Source: Siphlonurus alternatus
Taxonomy: Eukaryota > Arthropoda > Insecta > Ephemeroptera > Siphlonuridae
Length of the DNA stretch: 64,000 nt
Direction: 5' to 3'
Assembly (NCBI GenBank): GCA_949825025.1
Contig: OX463786.1
Coordinates: 16,997,911 to 17,061,910, forward strand
Position numbers and translations under genes: made by a program. Within the stretch, counting starts at the first letter, position 1. Each line of letters opens with the position of its first letter. This document shows positions 11,001 to 23,093 of the stretch, piece after piece. The notes below the pieces were generated by a model. The model did not search any database. It was not told the DNA's origin and saw nothing but the letters and a program-made list of their open reading frames with translations.

Positions 11001-14000
11001 TATTTAGTAATATGCATAAGTTATAAAAATTAATTAAAAAATGAAATATATTTTTGAACGCGAGTGTATAATAAATAATTATATATTTTTTTTTATTGGT
11101 CACTTAATTTACAAATCAACCAAGGTTATACGGTGTTTGCTTGGCTTTGTTGTTGTTTACATTCATCAGTAGGTACTTAGGGGGAACTGGAATCACTTGA
11201 TTTATTGCTCCTAATTTAACATATTTTTAATTTTTTTTAACAATAATTTATACGTAAGAAATGAATATACATAACTTGAACATATATATTTTTTTTATTT
11301 TACCTAGTTTCTTTATCATTATTCTTTGTTGTGCCGTTTCCCCCTCGTATTCAAAAGTCCGCGGGGAAAGCAATGGTCGGTGATTGGCTGATTTTTTTTC
11401 AGAATGTTAGGGTCAATATCAGTGCATAAGTGTCGTAAAATGGTCATTATTGACGTGAAATTTGGAGTCGATTTACATTTTATTTAATGATTTATTGTAT
11501 TTTTCACAGATATCATTGGCAAATATTGCATTTTTTTCCATTTACTTGACATTTCAATCTATCAAATAAAATAATTGTCAAAGGTGTCACAATCGTCATA
11601 TCGCAGAAAATAAATAGTTTTTGGTATGCTACTACCATGTTAAATAGGTGCTTTTTGCCTACATTCACGTGACGTCATGTTTTTGTGACGTATGGTGAAA
11701 GACCCGTATACACAATATATAACATACAAGCATGAAATGTTTATAATAATTAATATACAACATAATATAACAATATATTTCACCGTTATTATGAACTGCT
11801 TAAACAATCGCGATGCATTTTATTTTTGGAATTTTCTTATAATAGTTCAAGAATTTGTTGTTTAGGCAACTCGCCATACTTTGAAGCTGAACAAGTTGCC
11901 TATCCTTGTGGCGTTAATATTTCTCTTCATGAATTTTATAATGAGTAAAATTATTTGATTATTTTTATATAATATATTAGCAATAATAATTTTTTATATA
12001 TTAATTATATCAAATTCACATTGACGAGCGTAAATAAATCGCAATTTTTTTTTACTTTACGCTCTTCTATTTTTTTTTTTTTTAAATTTATTTTTTATTT
12101 TGCATTTCAGAGATGCCGGACCGTATTATTTACACTTTATACAATGCCTTCTTATAGAGCAGCCAGTGATTTATAAATTTTATAATACATATTATTTGAG
12201 TGGCAGGAAATTTTAATTCGCATCTTTGGGGGAAGGGGGGGGGGGAGTCACACGTTACAGCATGCAACATCACAGCTTCTTCATGGCCATGAAAGCTTCA
12301 AAGGAGACTTTACAGGGCTCCCTGCCACCGTGGTTCACAAGCTCACAGCATGGCTTGCAGCTAGTGACGCCACAATGTCTGCATGGTGGGCCATGTGTTT
12401 TAACACATGGTTTGCAAAGATAGGGGAAAACGGCAATGTTGTCAATTTTTGGTTCCTCTCTGCCTCATTCACTGTTGTCGTGTTGTTGTCAGTGACAGCT
12501 AGTGTGCACTTGACAACCGCGCTTGTTTACGTGCAGTAGCCATCATCCACAAAAAAAATGTCGTATCTCTATAAGCATGCTTTTGCCATTACATTTTGCT
12601 GTAACTTTGAGAAAATATTTAAGATTTTTGCGTTCACGTCGGTTTTTAAAATTTTGTAGAAGGTCATTTTTATATTACTTACAGGAATTCAATTTGATAA
12701 TTAAATAAAGTAAATAATTAATTAATTTTTGTTTAGGCAACTCGCCTTACTTCGAATCTGAAAAAGTTGCCTAATTTCGTGGTGCTAATATTTCTCTTTG
12801 TATTCGGGTTTGTGATTTATAATAATGTTACTATATTATATTATTATAATATTTTTATAATTTATAATGAATAAAATTATTTGATTATTAGCAATAATTA
12901 TTTTTTATATTAATTATATCAAATTCACATTATAGAGCGTGAATCGCAATTTTTTTACTTCACGCTCCTCTATTATTGTTTCTTTTTTTATTTTGCACTT
13001 TTCAGAGATGTATGGTGATCATGCATAAAAATTAGATAACATTCGACTTTAAAAAGACGCTTGTCGCCTCAGAGCGTGCCCGTGCCTCGGGACAGGCGCC
13101 TGGCCGCTATACGGGTCTTTCACCATACGTCACAAAAACATGACGTCACGTGAATGTAGGCAAAAAGCACCTATTTAACATGGTAGTAGCATACCAAAAA
13201 GTATTTATTTTCTGCGATATGACAATTGTGGTACCTTTGACAATTATTTTATTTGATAGATTGAAATGTCAAGTAAATGGAAAAAAATACAATATTTGCC
13301 AATGATATCTGTGGAAAATACAATAAATCATTAATTAAAATGTAAATCGGCTCCAAATTTCACGTCAATAATGACCATTTTACGACACTTATGCACTGAT
13401 ATTGACCCTAAGATTCTTAAAAAAAATCAGCCAATCACCGACCATTGCTTTCCCCGCGGACTTTTGAATGCGAGGGGGAAACGGCACAACAAAAAATTAT
13501 CATAAGAAAACCAGGTAAAATAAAAAAAATGTATATGTTCAAGTTATGTATATTAATTTCTTACGTATATATTATTGTTAAAAAAAATTAAAAATACGTT
13601 AAATTAGGAGGAATAAATCAAGTGATTCCAGTTCCCTCTCAGTACCTACTGCTGAATGTAAACAACAACAAAGCCAGGCAAACGCTATATATAATTATAT
13701 CCTTCTTGGGACGCGCGTAGCCGCCCGCTTGGGCCGTGCGAGCGCAGTACGTATGAGCGACCAGGCTCCAAGCGGCCGCGGCGCGAGCACGTCCACATGG
13801 ACGCAGAATTTGGAGCTGACCAACAAACTGTCCAACAAGCTGTTGCAGCAGCCGATATAATTATGGGAGACTATGGGATAGAAACCATATAAAAAATTGG
13901 AGTTCAAAGTCTCAAAAAAATTCTAGTTTTATGCAATGAAAGATGCATATGTGAATGCTTTGGAAGGGAATTTTTTATATTTTTCTAATTATTTATGTAT

Positions 14001-14216
14001 TGTTAAAATTGGTTCATATATAAAAAAAATATGTGTTTTCACTTCTTCAATTTCGGGGTCCCCCCTTCCCGCCCCTTCCACGTTTCGCTTTCCCGGTTTC
14101 TTCCGATTATATGAGTAAAATTATTTGATTATTAGCAATAATTCTTTATTATATTAATTATATCAAATTCACATATTAAAGAGCGTAAATCGCAATCTAT
14201 TTACTTCCCGCGCTTC

Positions 14217-14251
<35 letters not shown>

Positions 14252-17200
14252 TTTGCATTTTTCAGAGATGCTTGGTGATCATGCATAAAAATTTTATAAC
14301 AATCGACTTTAACAAGACTTTTGTCGCCTTAGAGCATGGCCGTGCCTCGGGACAGGCGCCTGGCCGCTATTTCCACAACATTATTATGTTGCATTATTTT
14401 TACGTTTTGACTATAATAATACGACCGGATTACGACGCGATTACTATTATATTTTACAACATTACAGCACGTGCTCTGACATGTAAAAATATATACGCCG
14501 AGAAAATAGATTTAAGTGATAAGTGATTTTTTTTTCAATAGTATTAAAAAAATATATATTAATTTATTAATTATATTTAATCGCTATCACTTTTACGTAT
14601 TATTTTGAAAGAAAAATTACAATAGATGTCATTCACCTTGCCCTGTGTTATTCTTATGGGGCACGGTGATTAACAAGGCTGCAAAGGGAAATTTTCCGAG
14701 GCGACGACTGTACACTTTATCAAGTTTTTTTTTTACCTAGAAGACTTCTTTCTGTTCGCGAGCAACTTATAGTGGCGGGTCAACGTGTACACCGGGGGGT
14801 GCTTGGTATGGTAGAGAAGGCGTTATAAAGTGTGATAATTGATACGTTGCAGGGGTAGAATGAACAGTCTGTTGTTTCTTCCAGCGTAAGCTAGTATATG
14901 GGAAAACGCGAACTATGGAGTTCCTTAATAATGCAGTTGCAGTCACATGGGGGAGCAGAGCTGAGTGGGGATGCATGTAGAGCAGTGTTACAGCCAAAGA
15001 CTTCCGGAAGTCTTTGGTTACAGCATGCAACCATGCAGCTAGCTAGCTAGACCACTGCAGTATGATGCCACAAAGTCTGCATGGTGGGCCGACACATGGC
15101 CCACGCTCCCCTAACCGATGAAACGCTGACGTCAGAGTCATGTACGTGTTTTGGACAACTGCAGAGGAGCCGTGACTACAATGCGGCGGCGATCATGCAT
15201 AAAAATTATATAACATTCGACTTTAAAAAGACGCGTGCCGCCTCAGAGCGTGGCCGTGCCTCGGGACAGGCGCCTGGCCGCTATTTCCACATAAATATCC
15301 TTTTTGGAGCGCGCGCAGCCGCCCGCTTGGGCCGTTCGAGCGAAGTATGAGCGAGAAGGCTCCAAGCGGCGCGGCGAGCACGTTCATGGACTCAGCAGAA
15401 CTTGGAGCTGACCAACAAGCTGTTGCAGCACCCGATATAATTTATGGACGGGAAATTATATAAATGCATGGGATAGAAACCATAAAAAATTGGAGTTCAA
15501 AGTTTCAAAAAAATTCTAGTTTCAATATAAGATGCATGTGAATGCTTTGGAAGGGAGTTTTTATCTTTTTTCTAATTATTTATGTATTGTTAAATTTGGT
15601 TGATATAAAAAAAAAAAATTGTGTCTTCACTTCTTCAATTTCCGAGGCTGCTCTGGCTGCCCCCGCCAACTGGCCAAATTGGCGCTAGGGTGGGGGAACA
15701 TGTGTTCTGGCTGCCTCCGCCAGCTGGCGCTAGTGTGCAGGACATGTGTTCGTAATACCAACTCTTTAGTGAAAAATCAACCAAATAAATCAATTATAAA
15801 TAATTATTAAAATTAATAAAAATTCATCTCTCAAAGTGTTCATTTGCATCTTATACATTGATTCTAGAATTTTTTTGAGACTTTGAACTTCAAGGGGGTG
15901 GGTCTCTTAAGGTGGTGGATGACCCTGCACTGCTGCACCAGCAACCAGCATTGAGCATGAGGCATATTATTATGTATGCATACACTGGAGGCCAAGCTAT
16001 ATGCATACCTCCCATCAAACACGAGTGCCGCCAGCCTATGAAGTAGCGTAAAGTCAAGTGACGTTGCAACATAGTGCAGCGCCGCTATTGTTCAGCTGCA
16101 GATGCTTATACCACCAAAATGGCAACGCTGCACTTTTTCATTGGCTCGCGGCATCCCTTTGATGAGAAACTTAGCGTGGCCTTCAGTGTACAGTCAACAC
16201 CAAATCTAATGCGAAAAACTCGGGGATTCCAGAAGCAACTCTGTGCTCGTAAGGGCCGGGACCATTAGCTAGCATACAATGATGAGGGTTGGTATTATGG
16301 TAACCTTTGATCTTGTTTATGACTTAAAGAGGAGTCAGCGAGTTGAGTGCGCAGTGCATGACGGGAATGACGTCACGCACTATATATGTGCATACGAAAA
16401 AGTTACGTCGGCTCCTCAAAAGCTGCGCAGTAGAAATTTATGCAAGTTGCGCAATACGAGCATCTGCTGAAGTTATATAGTGTTGTTGATCCCGTTGATC
16501 CAGTCAGCTGTTAACCCGTAGACCGCAACATTTGAAATGAAAATTTGCCTCGGATTTTGGTATTGTATCAGAATTTTCTCAAAATTTTTATGAAGGGCTA
16601 ATAAAGGTTATGACTTTTTCTGATTCACCATAATATGTTCTATCTTAGAATATTTTTTAAACACATTTTACGGGAGATTGCGAAAGAAATTAAAGTTCGA
16701 ATAAAAAAGAAGCCACGTTTTTCGAGCGTTAGCATGGAGTAGATGGACGAAGTCATCGACCTTTAGACCCAAATGCTCAGAATTTTTACGAAGGACGGTC
16801 TCAACTGATTTCAGATGCTTATTTATAGTGCTCCAAAGTAACTTTTTACATGCAAGAGAATGAGCTTTACCATCGGTCAATTTTTCGCTCACTCTACTTT
16901 AATTACACTTTTATTTCTCTCGTTGTTCCCTTAAAACCAAGGAAAAGCAATAAAGTAATTCATAAATGTCTTAAATAACATCAAAGATCGCCAAGCTGTC
17001 AACCCTTATCATGAGTGATCATCATCGGCTCATCATCGTGATGGTCCCAGCTCTTACAAACAGAGAGTTGCCTCCCCGAGATTTTCGCATTAGATTTATG
17101 GAAGGCTATTTTTATTTAAGAACTTGTACATATTGCATACAGTAAATTCATGGCTTCATGGTTCTCCAGGCTTTCTTCATCACTAAAGTATTTGGCTCAT

Positions 17201-17784
17201 TGATATAAAGTAGAGGTGTCTATCCTGACTAAGGTTTTCCACTGTTCCCTCAGTCTCACCTCAGCAAATGCTGGTACAAACAACAGGTCATGGCCACCAT
17301 CCTTCCCCTCTCTTATCCCTACCCATTACCCCGCCTTGAGCTACAAGCTCATAGGGGTGTATCCTTGTAAAAGAAAAATAAAATACTGTATGCACTGTAT
17401 TTATACATGCCTACGCACAGTATACATTTTGCCTTGAGGTAAGCAGATTTGAGTCACAGCATTGCTGATGCCAAGACAGCTCAAGCTATGAGCATAATAT
17501 TTGCGCATTGTTGCCATCAAAATTTTGCTTTGTTGTTAATCTTTCATCCTGCTTTCTTTTTTCAGTTCTGCATGAATTTCCAGAGGAAGAAAAAGCCTAC
17601 CATTGCAAAGTTGTAAGCTTCATTCAACTGTCAAAATTTCAAGAAGCTATTCAATTTCTTGGGAAGAATGCCAAGCTTGCTGCGTGAGTATAAAATACAA
17701 TACTGAAGGTGCATATTGTATGATAGCTTCTACTTCCACTTCGTAGAAAATCATTAAATTGCTGATAAGAAGCTAATTTGTCAT

Positions 17785-17835
<51 letters not shown>

Positions 17836-18416
17836 CTTATCTATCATTAAAATTTTTTTTTTTTTTTTTATTTACTGTACTTACAGTATTTTTTCCACTC
17901 TATGAATATTGTACTTTGAGTTTGTTTGTTTTTTCTTCGTTGATTCTGACAGAATTTTCAGTGGTGTGGTGTTCTATTTGTTATACTGTATACTGTACTA
18001 AAATGATATGTTACGTTATTTCAGGGGACTGGTGTTCGAGAAGGCGTACTGTCAATACAGACTAAACCAGCCCCAAGAAGCTCTGAAAACCGTCAACGCT
18101 GTCTCAAACCTCACCCCCAAACTGAAGGAGCTTAAGGCTCAGATCCTCTACCGTTTAGAAGAGTAAGTTATTTTAAATTAATATTTTCTGATGTAAATTT
18201 GCTAATAAAGATTTTATCAAAATTTGATTTCTGTATTTGTAGTTGTGTTATACCCGTTACCAGACCTCTGTGATTTATCTGATGATTTGTTTCAGGTTTG
18301 AGGAGTGTTTTGACGTTTACCGTGACATCATCAAGAACACCACAGATGATTACGAAGATGAGAGGGAGACAAACCTGGCAGCCGTCATCGCAAATCTCGC
18401 CATCGAGGGATCTGTA

Positions 18417-18452
<36 letters not shown>

Positions 18453-21400
18453 CACAAAAATTTTACTCGTTAGCATCCAGACAAAATTATATTGAACTGA
18501 ACACATTCTTAAGTTTAGTTCAAACCTGCAACCGAGTATTAACATAATTTTCTTGTGTGCATATAATAGATAGAGTGCAAAGATAAGCTACTCTGATCTT
18601 TTTATAGTTGGGGAAACTATTTTAAAACTTTTTTGAAAGTACAGATCATTTTCTGGCAGCATCAGGCATCTCCTTAATCAATTTTCTATCTTTTATTTAT
18701 GATTAATTTGACATTCATTGACTTACAAATTGATTGACAGACTCGGGAGCTACCGTCCCTGCGAGAGAGCACCTATGAGCTGACCTACAACGCCGCGTGC
18801 CGCCTGCTTGGTCGCGGCCAGCTGCCTGACGCGGAGAAGAAGCTGCGAGCTTCCGAGAAGCTCTGCCGAGAAACTCTGGAGGAGGACGGAGTGGCTGAGG
18901 AAGACGTGGAGGACGAGCTGGGCATCGTCAAGTGAGTCAGGGCTGCCAACCATGGGGGGATTCTCATGGAGTTTATATTTACTGTAGGGATGTAGGTTGG
19001 GTTATTAGTTCTGCATACAGTAAACACTTGTTATTACGTAACTTGTTATAAGGTAAAAACTCGATATTGAGTAACGGAATAAAGGTCCCATAAAAAATAA
19101 TTAGTATTGCAGGTATAGGAAAAACTTTGATATAAGGTATACTCAATATAAGGTAACCTTAATTTCCTGGGTCCCTTGACTTGACGTAATAACAAGTTTT
19201 TACTGTATTAGTTACTTCTTGAACTTGTATGCAGTACAATACTTAGATTTAAGGCTTATTGAAGAATGTACATAATGTATCAACATACGGTATTAGCAAA
19301 ATAGGTTTACTGTGTGAAAATTTAATTTATTGTATTGCTAACATGGATATATAATATATAGTAGTTATTATTCAATTAAAACTGTTTATAATTCTGGATT
19401 GTCCAGTGTATTGTATGCAATATGTAGTTAGTGTAGTACTTAATAATTACTATTTCTAATTTTTATAAACCCTTGAGGATTTGCAATCACTAAATTTTCC
19501 TTATTTTTGTTACAGAGTACAACTTGGTTATTGTTTACAATCGCAAGGCCGTGAAAAGGAAGCTCAAGCAATTTACAATGCAGCATTGAAACAAAAACCA
19601 GACGATATTGCTCTCGTTGCCATCGCTAGCAACAATCTTGCTACCCTCAATCGAGAACAAAACGTTTTCGACAGCAAGAAAAGACTTCGTTCTGCCGCTG
19701 CTGATGGGCTTGAAAACAAGTTGACGACACGTCAACGCCGGGCGATTGCCGTCAACCAGTGTTTGTTGTCTGGGTTGACAGGACCAGCTGACCAATGTTC
19801 TACGTTATGTGAGAAAGTGACCAAGAGTCATCCTTCAACGGCAATAGAGTTAGTCTTGGTCAGAGCAACGGCACTTGCTAGAGAAGGAAAAGTGGCTGAG
19901 GCAGCTAAGTTGTTGCAAGAACAAGCTAAACAAAATCCAGATAAGAAATTAGATCTAAAGTTAGCAGCTGTACAACTTTTCCTTGTTGAGGTGTGTATTA
20001 AATTGATATTATGTGTAGAATAATTGTTAGGTTTTAGTAATAATGCCACTTGTTATTTTCCAATGGTACCTTTAAAATGTTTTTACACTAAAAAATAAAA
20101 AAAAATGTCTGATCAAGTAAAAACATATAAACAGTACACTGCTTTTATAAATAGGAACAAGTTTTTTAGTTATTAATTTTTTATATATTTTTTTAGATGC
20201 TGATTTGACTAAATTTGATTAACAGTCATCACAGTCCCAATGATATTCTTCAAATTTATATCTTCTGGGATTATTATTACATTACATGATAATAATGTAA
20301 TACAAATTTAATGTTGTTTATGTTTATAACACAAAAAATTCAAAAACTTGATCCTAATTTGCATTTTTTTTTTCCTTTTTTTTCTTTTTTTACATTTTCT
20401 CAAAAATTAAATTATATATATTTTTTTTTATAAAATTAACCCAAAGAGATGAGAACAATTTACTGTCTGCTACGGATGATGCCAGTAACTCTTAAGTAGC
20501 ACAATGATTTTCTAAAGAGCTTATGTAGCCAAATATTCAGTGTTCTCAGAAAATAAGTGTTTAGAAAGTATTGGCACAATGTCAAATAATTCTTAATAAA
20601 TTTTCTTCCATTTAGCTCCCAATTTTACATTTACAAGATTTGTTCGTTAAATTTTTTAAATGTACTGAATGTGTTATACTAATTAAGTTTTGTAAATATT
20701 TTAATTGGCTTATTTCTTCAGAATTATGAAAATAAAGTGTAATTAAATAAAATTAAAAAATGTAAATTGAAGTTAAGCAGAATTGTAAGAGAACTAAAAC
20801 AAAGTAAGAAAAGTATATTAATATGCCTACCTGATTTTGGAAGCATATTACGCTTTTAAATAACATTTTCTGACTGCTTACTTACTGGCAGAATCTACAG
20901 TAAATTGTTAAAGTCTTCATAAGAAACACTTGTGTGGACAGGAATATTTCACGAGCTCAAACGCTGTGTCTTGTTACTCAGGGTGACCGTAAGGGAGCAT
21001 GTGGTGTCCTCCGTGACCTTGGGGAGGCGACCTTCAGCGCGGGGGTGGTGAGCGCCCTGGTGACCCTCCACCTTGCAGACAACGACCGGACGTCAGCCTC
21101 GGCAGTGCTCAAGGATGCAGTCGAGTGGTACCGCAAGAACAAGGTACAGTCAGCTTTTCTTAGAGCATCTGCAGAGCTATCCAAAGCTAATTGTAAAATT
21201 AGCATACTGAATTGTTCCCAAATGTTTTTATCACAACCAGTTTGACCAATTTGCTTCAAGTTTTCTAATTTTCCAATGCACATAAACCTAAAATATCGAG
21301 AAATGGTCTGAAAGTGCCCCCAATATTTAATAAAACTAAAATATATTCACCATTTACAAATAAATAAATAAAATAAATAAATAAAATAAATAAATAAAAA

Positions 21401-23083
21401 AAAAAACAGTCTAAATTTACATACCGTTTTGTTAAAAATACAACTGTCATTAAAATTGGATCATACTGTAGCTAATCATGTTTTTTTCACATATTTTAAT
21501 CAGTGTTGTAACTGGACTGTAACAATGTTCCACAGAAGGGCGGCAGTGGTTCTGCAGACCTCGGCATGTTGTGGCGGCAGGCGGCTGACTTCCATCTCCG
21601 GGGAGGGGAGCCAGAGGTCGCAGCTCGAAGTCTCGAGGAGTTGCTACGCCTCAACCCTGCAGACACCAAGACCCTGGCACAGCTGGTCATCGCCTACGCT
21701 CAGGTAACCAAACGTAGTCACATAGTTTTCTCTACAATCTTTATTATTTAACATATAAATGTTGCTATTTTAATATTGAATTTCTCTCGATTACATGCAG
21801 TATCCTTCATATTGGAATGTATATGAGATATACATATGTACATATGAGAAATGTATATGTGTATTAATATGAGATGTTGTTTTGCAGTTTGACCCAAAGA
21901 AGGCGAAGGAACTCAGTAAGAAGCTGCCTGCGGTGGGCGAGCTTGCCCAGGGTACAGACGTTGATGCCCTGGAGACCTCTAGCTGGATCATGGGCACCAA
22001 GGTCATCAAGAAGGTCACCAAGGTCGAGCAGAGCCCAATGACCGGGTCAGTACCAATCTAGCACCAAGGCGGTGACACTAGAATGTTAATTGCTATTGTA
22101 ATTTTACCTTGTGGGTTAATCCAGTTTATTTAAATTCCCTCAATTTTTCTTTTGTATTTTTTTTAACTAATTTTTTGTAAATTTCCAATTTTTTCTCTGG
22201 TGGTTTCAATTATTATTAGTACAGTATGGTATGCTTGTTACCATTACAAACATTGTTAAAACTTAAAAATTGTAGATTAACAATTAAAAATAAGTACTAA
22301 TTGTGGTTACAGAGGCGACACTGGTGACAAGAAGAGCAAGAAGAAACGTCGCAGGCCGGGCAAGCTTCCCAAGAACTACATCATTGGTGAGGTGTCTGAC
22401 CCTGAGAGGTGGCTACCCAGGTATGAGAGGTCTGGATACCGTCGCAAGAAGGACCGCAGGGTCAAGGAGGTGGTCAAGGGATCACAGGGGACCACCGCGG
22501 GAGCCAGCGATCAATAGTAAGTAGCGAGGGATGGTTAAATGTCAGGCACGAAGCATTAGACCATATTTAGAACCAAATTTTATCATTTAATTCAATTTCA
22601 GTCATTTGTCAACTTAAATTACTCAAAATGAAGTCTTAACTCTTTGTAAATGCCTACAGTACTGGTTTTTATATTCATCTCTGTATGTCTATTATGTATA
22701 CATATACAGTGCTTTTAAAACAGAATGAACTTCAGAAGAAGACAGAGCTTTTCTTTTCTTTTTTAATGTATTGAAAATAATTTAAAATAATGTGAAGTTG
22801 TGAACTATTTTCAGACACAAAATAAAATACTACAGTACATTAAAACAAATTGATTGCTACCTTAATTTATTAGCATAATTTGTGTACTGTTTTTGTAAAA
22901 AAATGAAACCCGCATAATTAAAAATGTGTTCTAATTCGTCTCTACTTTTTCAGTGACATGTCTGGTCGCAAGGCCTCCCCAGCCACCCCCAACAGCCCTG
23001 AACAAGGTGCCATCCCCAAACAACCAGCTGGCGCTGGGAGAAAACCTCAACAGAAGAAAAAGGGAAAGAAGGGAAAATGGTGA
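8035..23083 (+). CDS. SRP72: Signal recognition particle subunit SRP72
   Basis: Eleven exons join in phase into 620 residues: 8035-8137, 17566-17683, 18025-18162, 18296-18413, 18741-18931, 19516-19990, 20982-21143, 21536-21703, 21888-22045, 22313-22516 and 22954-23083. SRP72 pairs with SRP68 on SRP RNA and is needed for targeting of secretory proteins to the ER. The N terminus matches the family (LNRYGANGDYDRALKTCNK), followed by TPR-like helices. The motif NVFDSKKRLR lies in exon 6. The C terminus has the lysine/arginine-rich RNA-binding segment with GKLPKNY and SDPERWLP (about residues 526-545), ending in a basic KKKGKKGKW tail. Length is close to the vertebrate protein (about 670). Intron 1 is 9.4 kb and packed with repeats; the others are short to moderate. 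The ATG at 8035 is the first one that fits the family N terminus. Confidence 0.96.
11132..11706 (+). mobile_element. 575-bp non-autonomous element, copy 1 (TATAC duplication)
   Basis: It starts GGTGTTTGCTTGGC and ends GGTGAAAGACCCG, flanked by TATAC on both sides (11127-11131 and 11707-11711). A second copy lies inverted at 13112-13684 with a different flanking duplication, which fixes the ends of the unit. There are no clear terminal inverted repeats and no reading frame. The sequence near the CCCG end includes CACGTGACGTCATG, a CRE-like palindrome. Confidence 0.75.
13112..13684 (-). mobile_element. 575-bp non-autonomous element, copy 2, inverted (CTATA duplication)
   Basis: Reverse-complement copy (573 bp) of 11132-11706, flanked by CTATA at 13107-13111 and 13685-13689 (TATAG in the element's own orientation). 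It interrupts a repeated module: the sequence GGCCGCTAT, which continues uninterrupted at 14364 and 15279, is split here. This shows it is a real insertion. Confidence 0.78.
13690..14065. repeat. Duplicated segment, copy 1
   Basis: Matches 15297-15640 with many small differences: GCCGCCCGCTTGGGCCG, GAGCTGACCAAC, GGGATAGAAACCATA, TTGGAGTTCAAAGT, GAATGCTTTGGAAGGGA and TTCACTTCTTCAATTTC occur in the same order in both. The preceding module (13017-13107 and 15192-15285) belongs to the same duplicated block, split in this copy by the 573-bp insertion. Not coding. Confidence 0.8.
14994..15017. repeat. 24-bp perfect palindrome
   Basis: The 12-base half CCAAAGACTTCC is followed directly by its exact reverse complement with no spacer. 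It lies between modules of the intron 1 repeat cluster and may be a rearrangement joint. Confidence 0.85.
15297..15640. repeat. Duplicated segment, copy 2, with inverted arm at 15790-15890
   Basis: Second copy of the block at 13690-14065. The part around 15495-15570 is also present in reverse complement at about 15800-15890 (CTAGAATTTTTTTGAGACTTT), so this end forms a foldback of about 75-90 bp arms. Confidence 0.75.
15900..17565 (+). other. Remaining SRP72 intron 1, no gene seen
   Basis: Apart from short AT-rich and GC-rich patches, nothing recognisable was found. A CRE-like TGACGTCA lies near 16367. Short ORFs here lack any protein-family features and sit inside an intron bounded by good splice sites. 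Confidence 0.5.
17783..17841. repeat. (TTTA)n microsatellite
   Basis: About 14 tandem TTTA units in SRP72 intron 2. They encode a spurious repetitive peptide on the plus strand. Confidence 0.95.
19018..19205. mobile_element. pogo/Tigger-like MITE, copy in SRP72 intron 5
   Basis: The 188-bp element has ends CAGTAAACACTTGTTATT and its near-complement ending TTTTTACTG, flanked by TA (19016-17 and 19206-07). CAGTA ends with a TA duplication are typical of pogo/Tigger members of the Tc1-mariner superfamily. A related copy in opposite orientation lies at about 26382-26553. Confidence 0.8.
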
Positions 23084-23087
23084 AGAC

Positions 23088-23093
23088 AATAAA
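23088..23093 (+). promoter_or_regulatory. SRP72 polyadenylation signal candidate
   Basis: AATAAA occurs five bases after the stop codon, with others at 23105-23110 and 23223-23228. The later ones are more plausible for leaving a normal 3' UTR. Confidence 0.5.

Larger units (their letters stand above)
9000..15900. repeat. Patchwork of repeated modules in SRP72 intron 1
   Basis: Several modules recur in direct orientation. GCATGCATGCCGCATTATTT occurs near 9722 and 9952, with a related form near 14380. TTTAGGCAACTCGCC occurs near 11863 and 12733. GAGCGTAAATCGCAAT and variants occur near 12028, 12937 and 14181. TGATCATGCATAAAAATT through CGGGACAGGCGCCTGG occurs at 13017-13107, 14277-14370 and 15192-15285. 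TTACAGCATGCAAC..GTCTGCATGGTGGGCC occurs at 12255-12390 and 15017-15090. No coding exon or transposase was recognised. It looks like a cluster of related non-autonomous elements or a locally duplicated one. Confidence 0.75.

Noticed and set aside
11132..13684. A single 2.5-kb transposon with 575-bp terminal inverted repeats
   Set aside because: Each arm has its own, different 5-bp flanking duplication, and the right arm splits a module that is intact elsewhere, so they are two separate insertions.
17778..18545. ORFs rich in YLFIYLFIY or poly-lysine
   Set aside because: Translations of the (TTTA)n microsatellite and a poly(T) tract within SRP72 introns.
18750..19027. Minus-strand ORFs over SRP72 exon 5
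   Set aside because: Antisense shadows of a GC-rich coding exon that is in phase with its neighbours.
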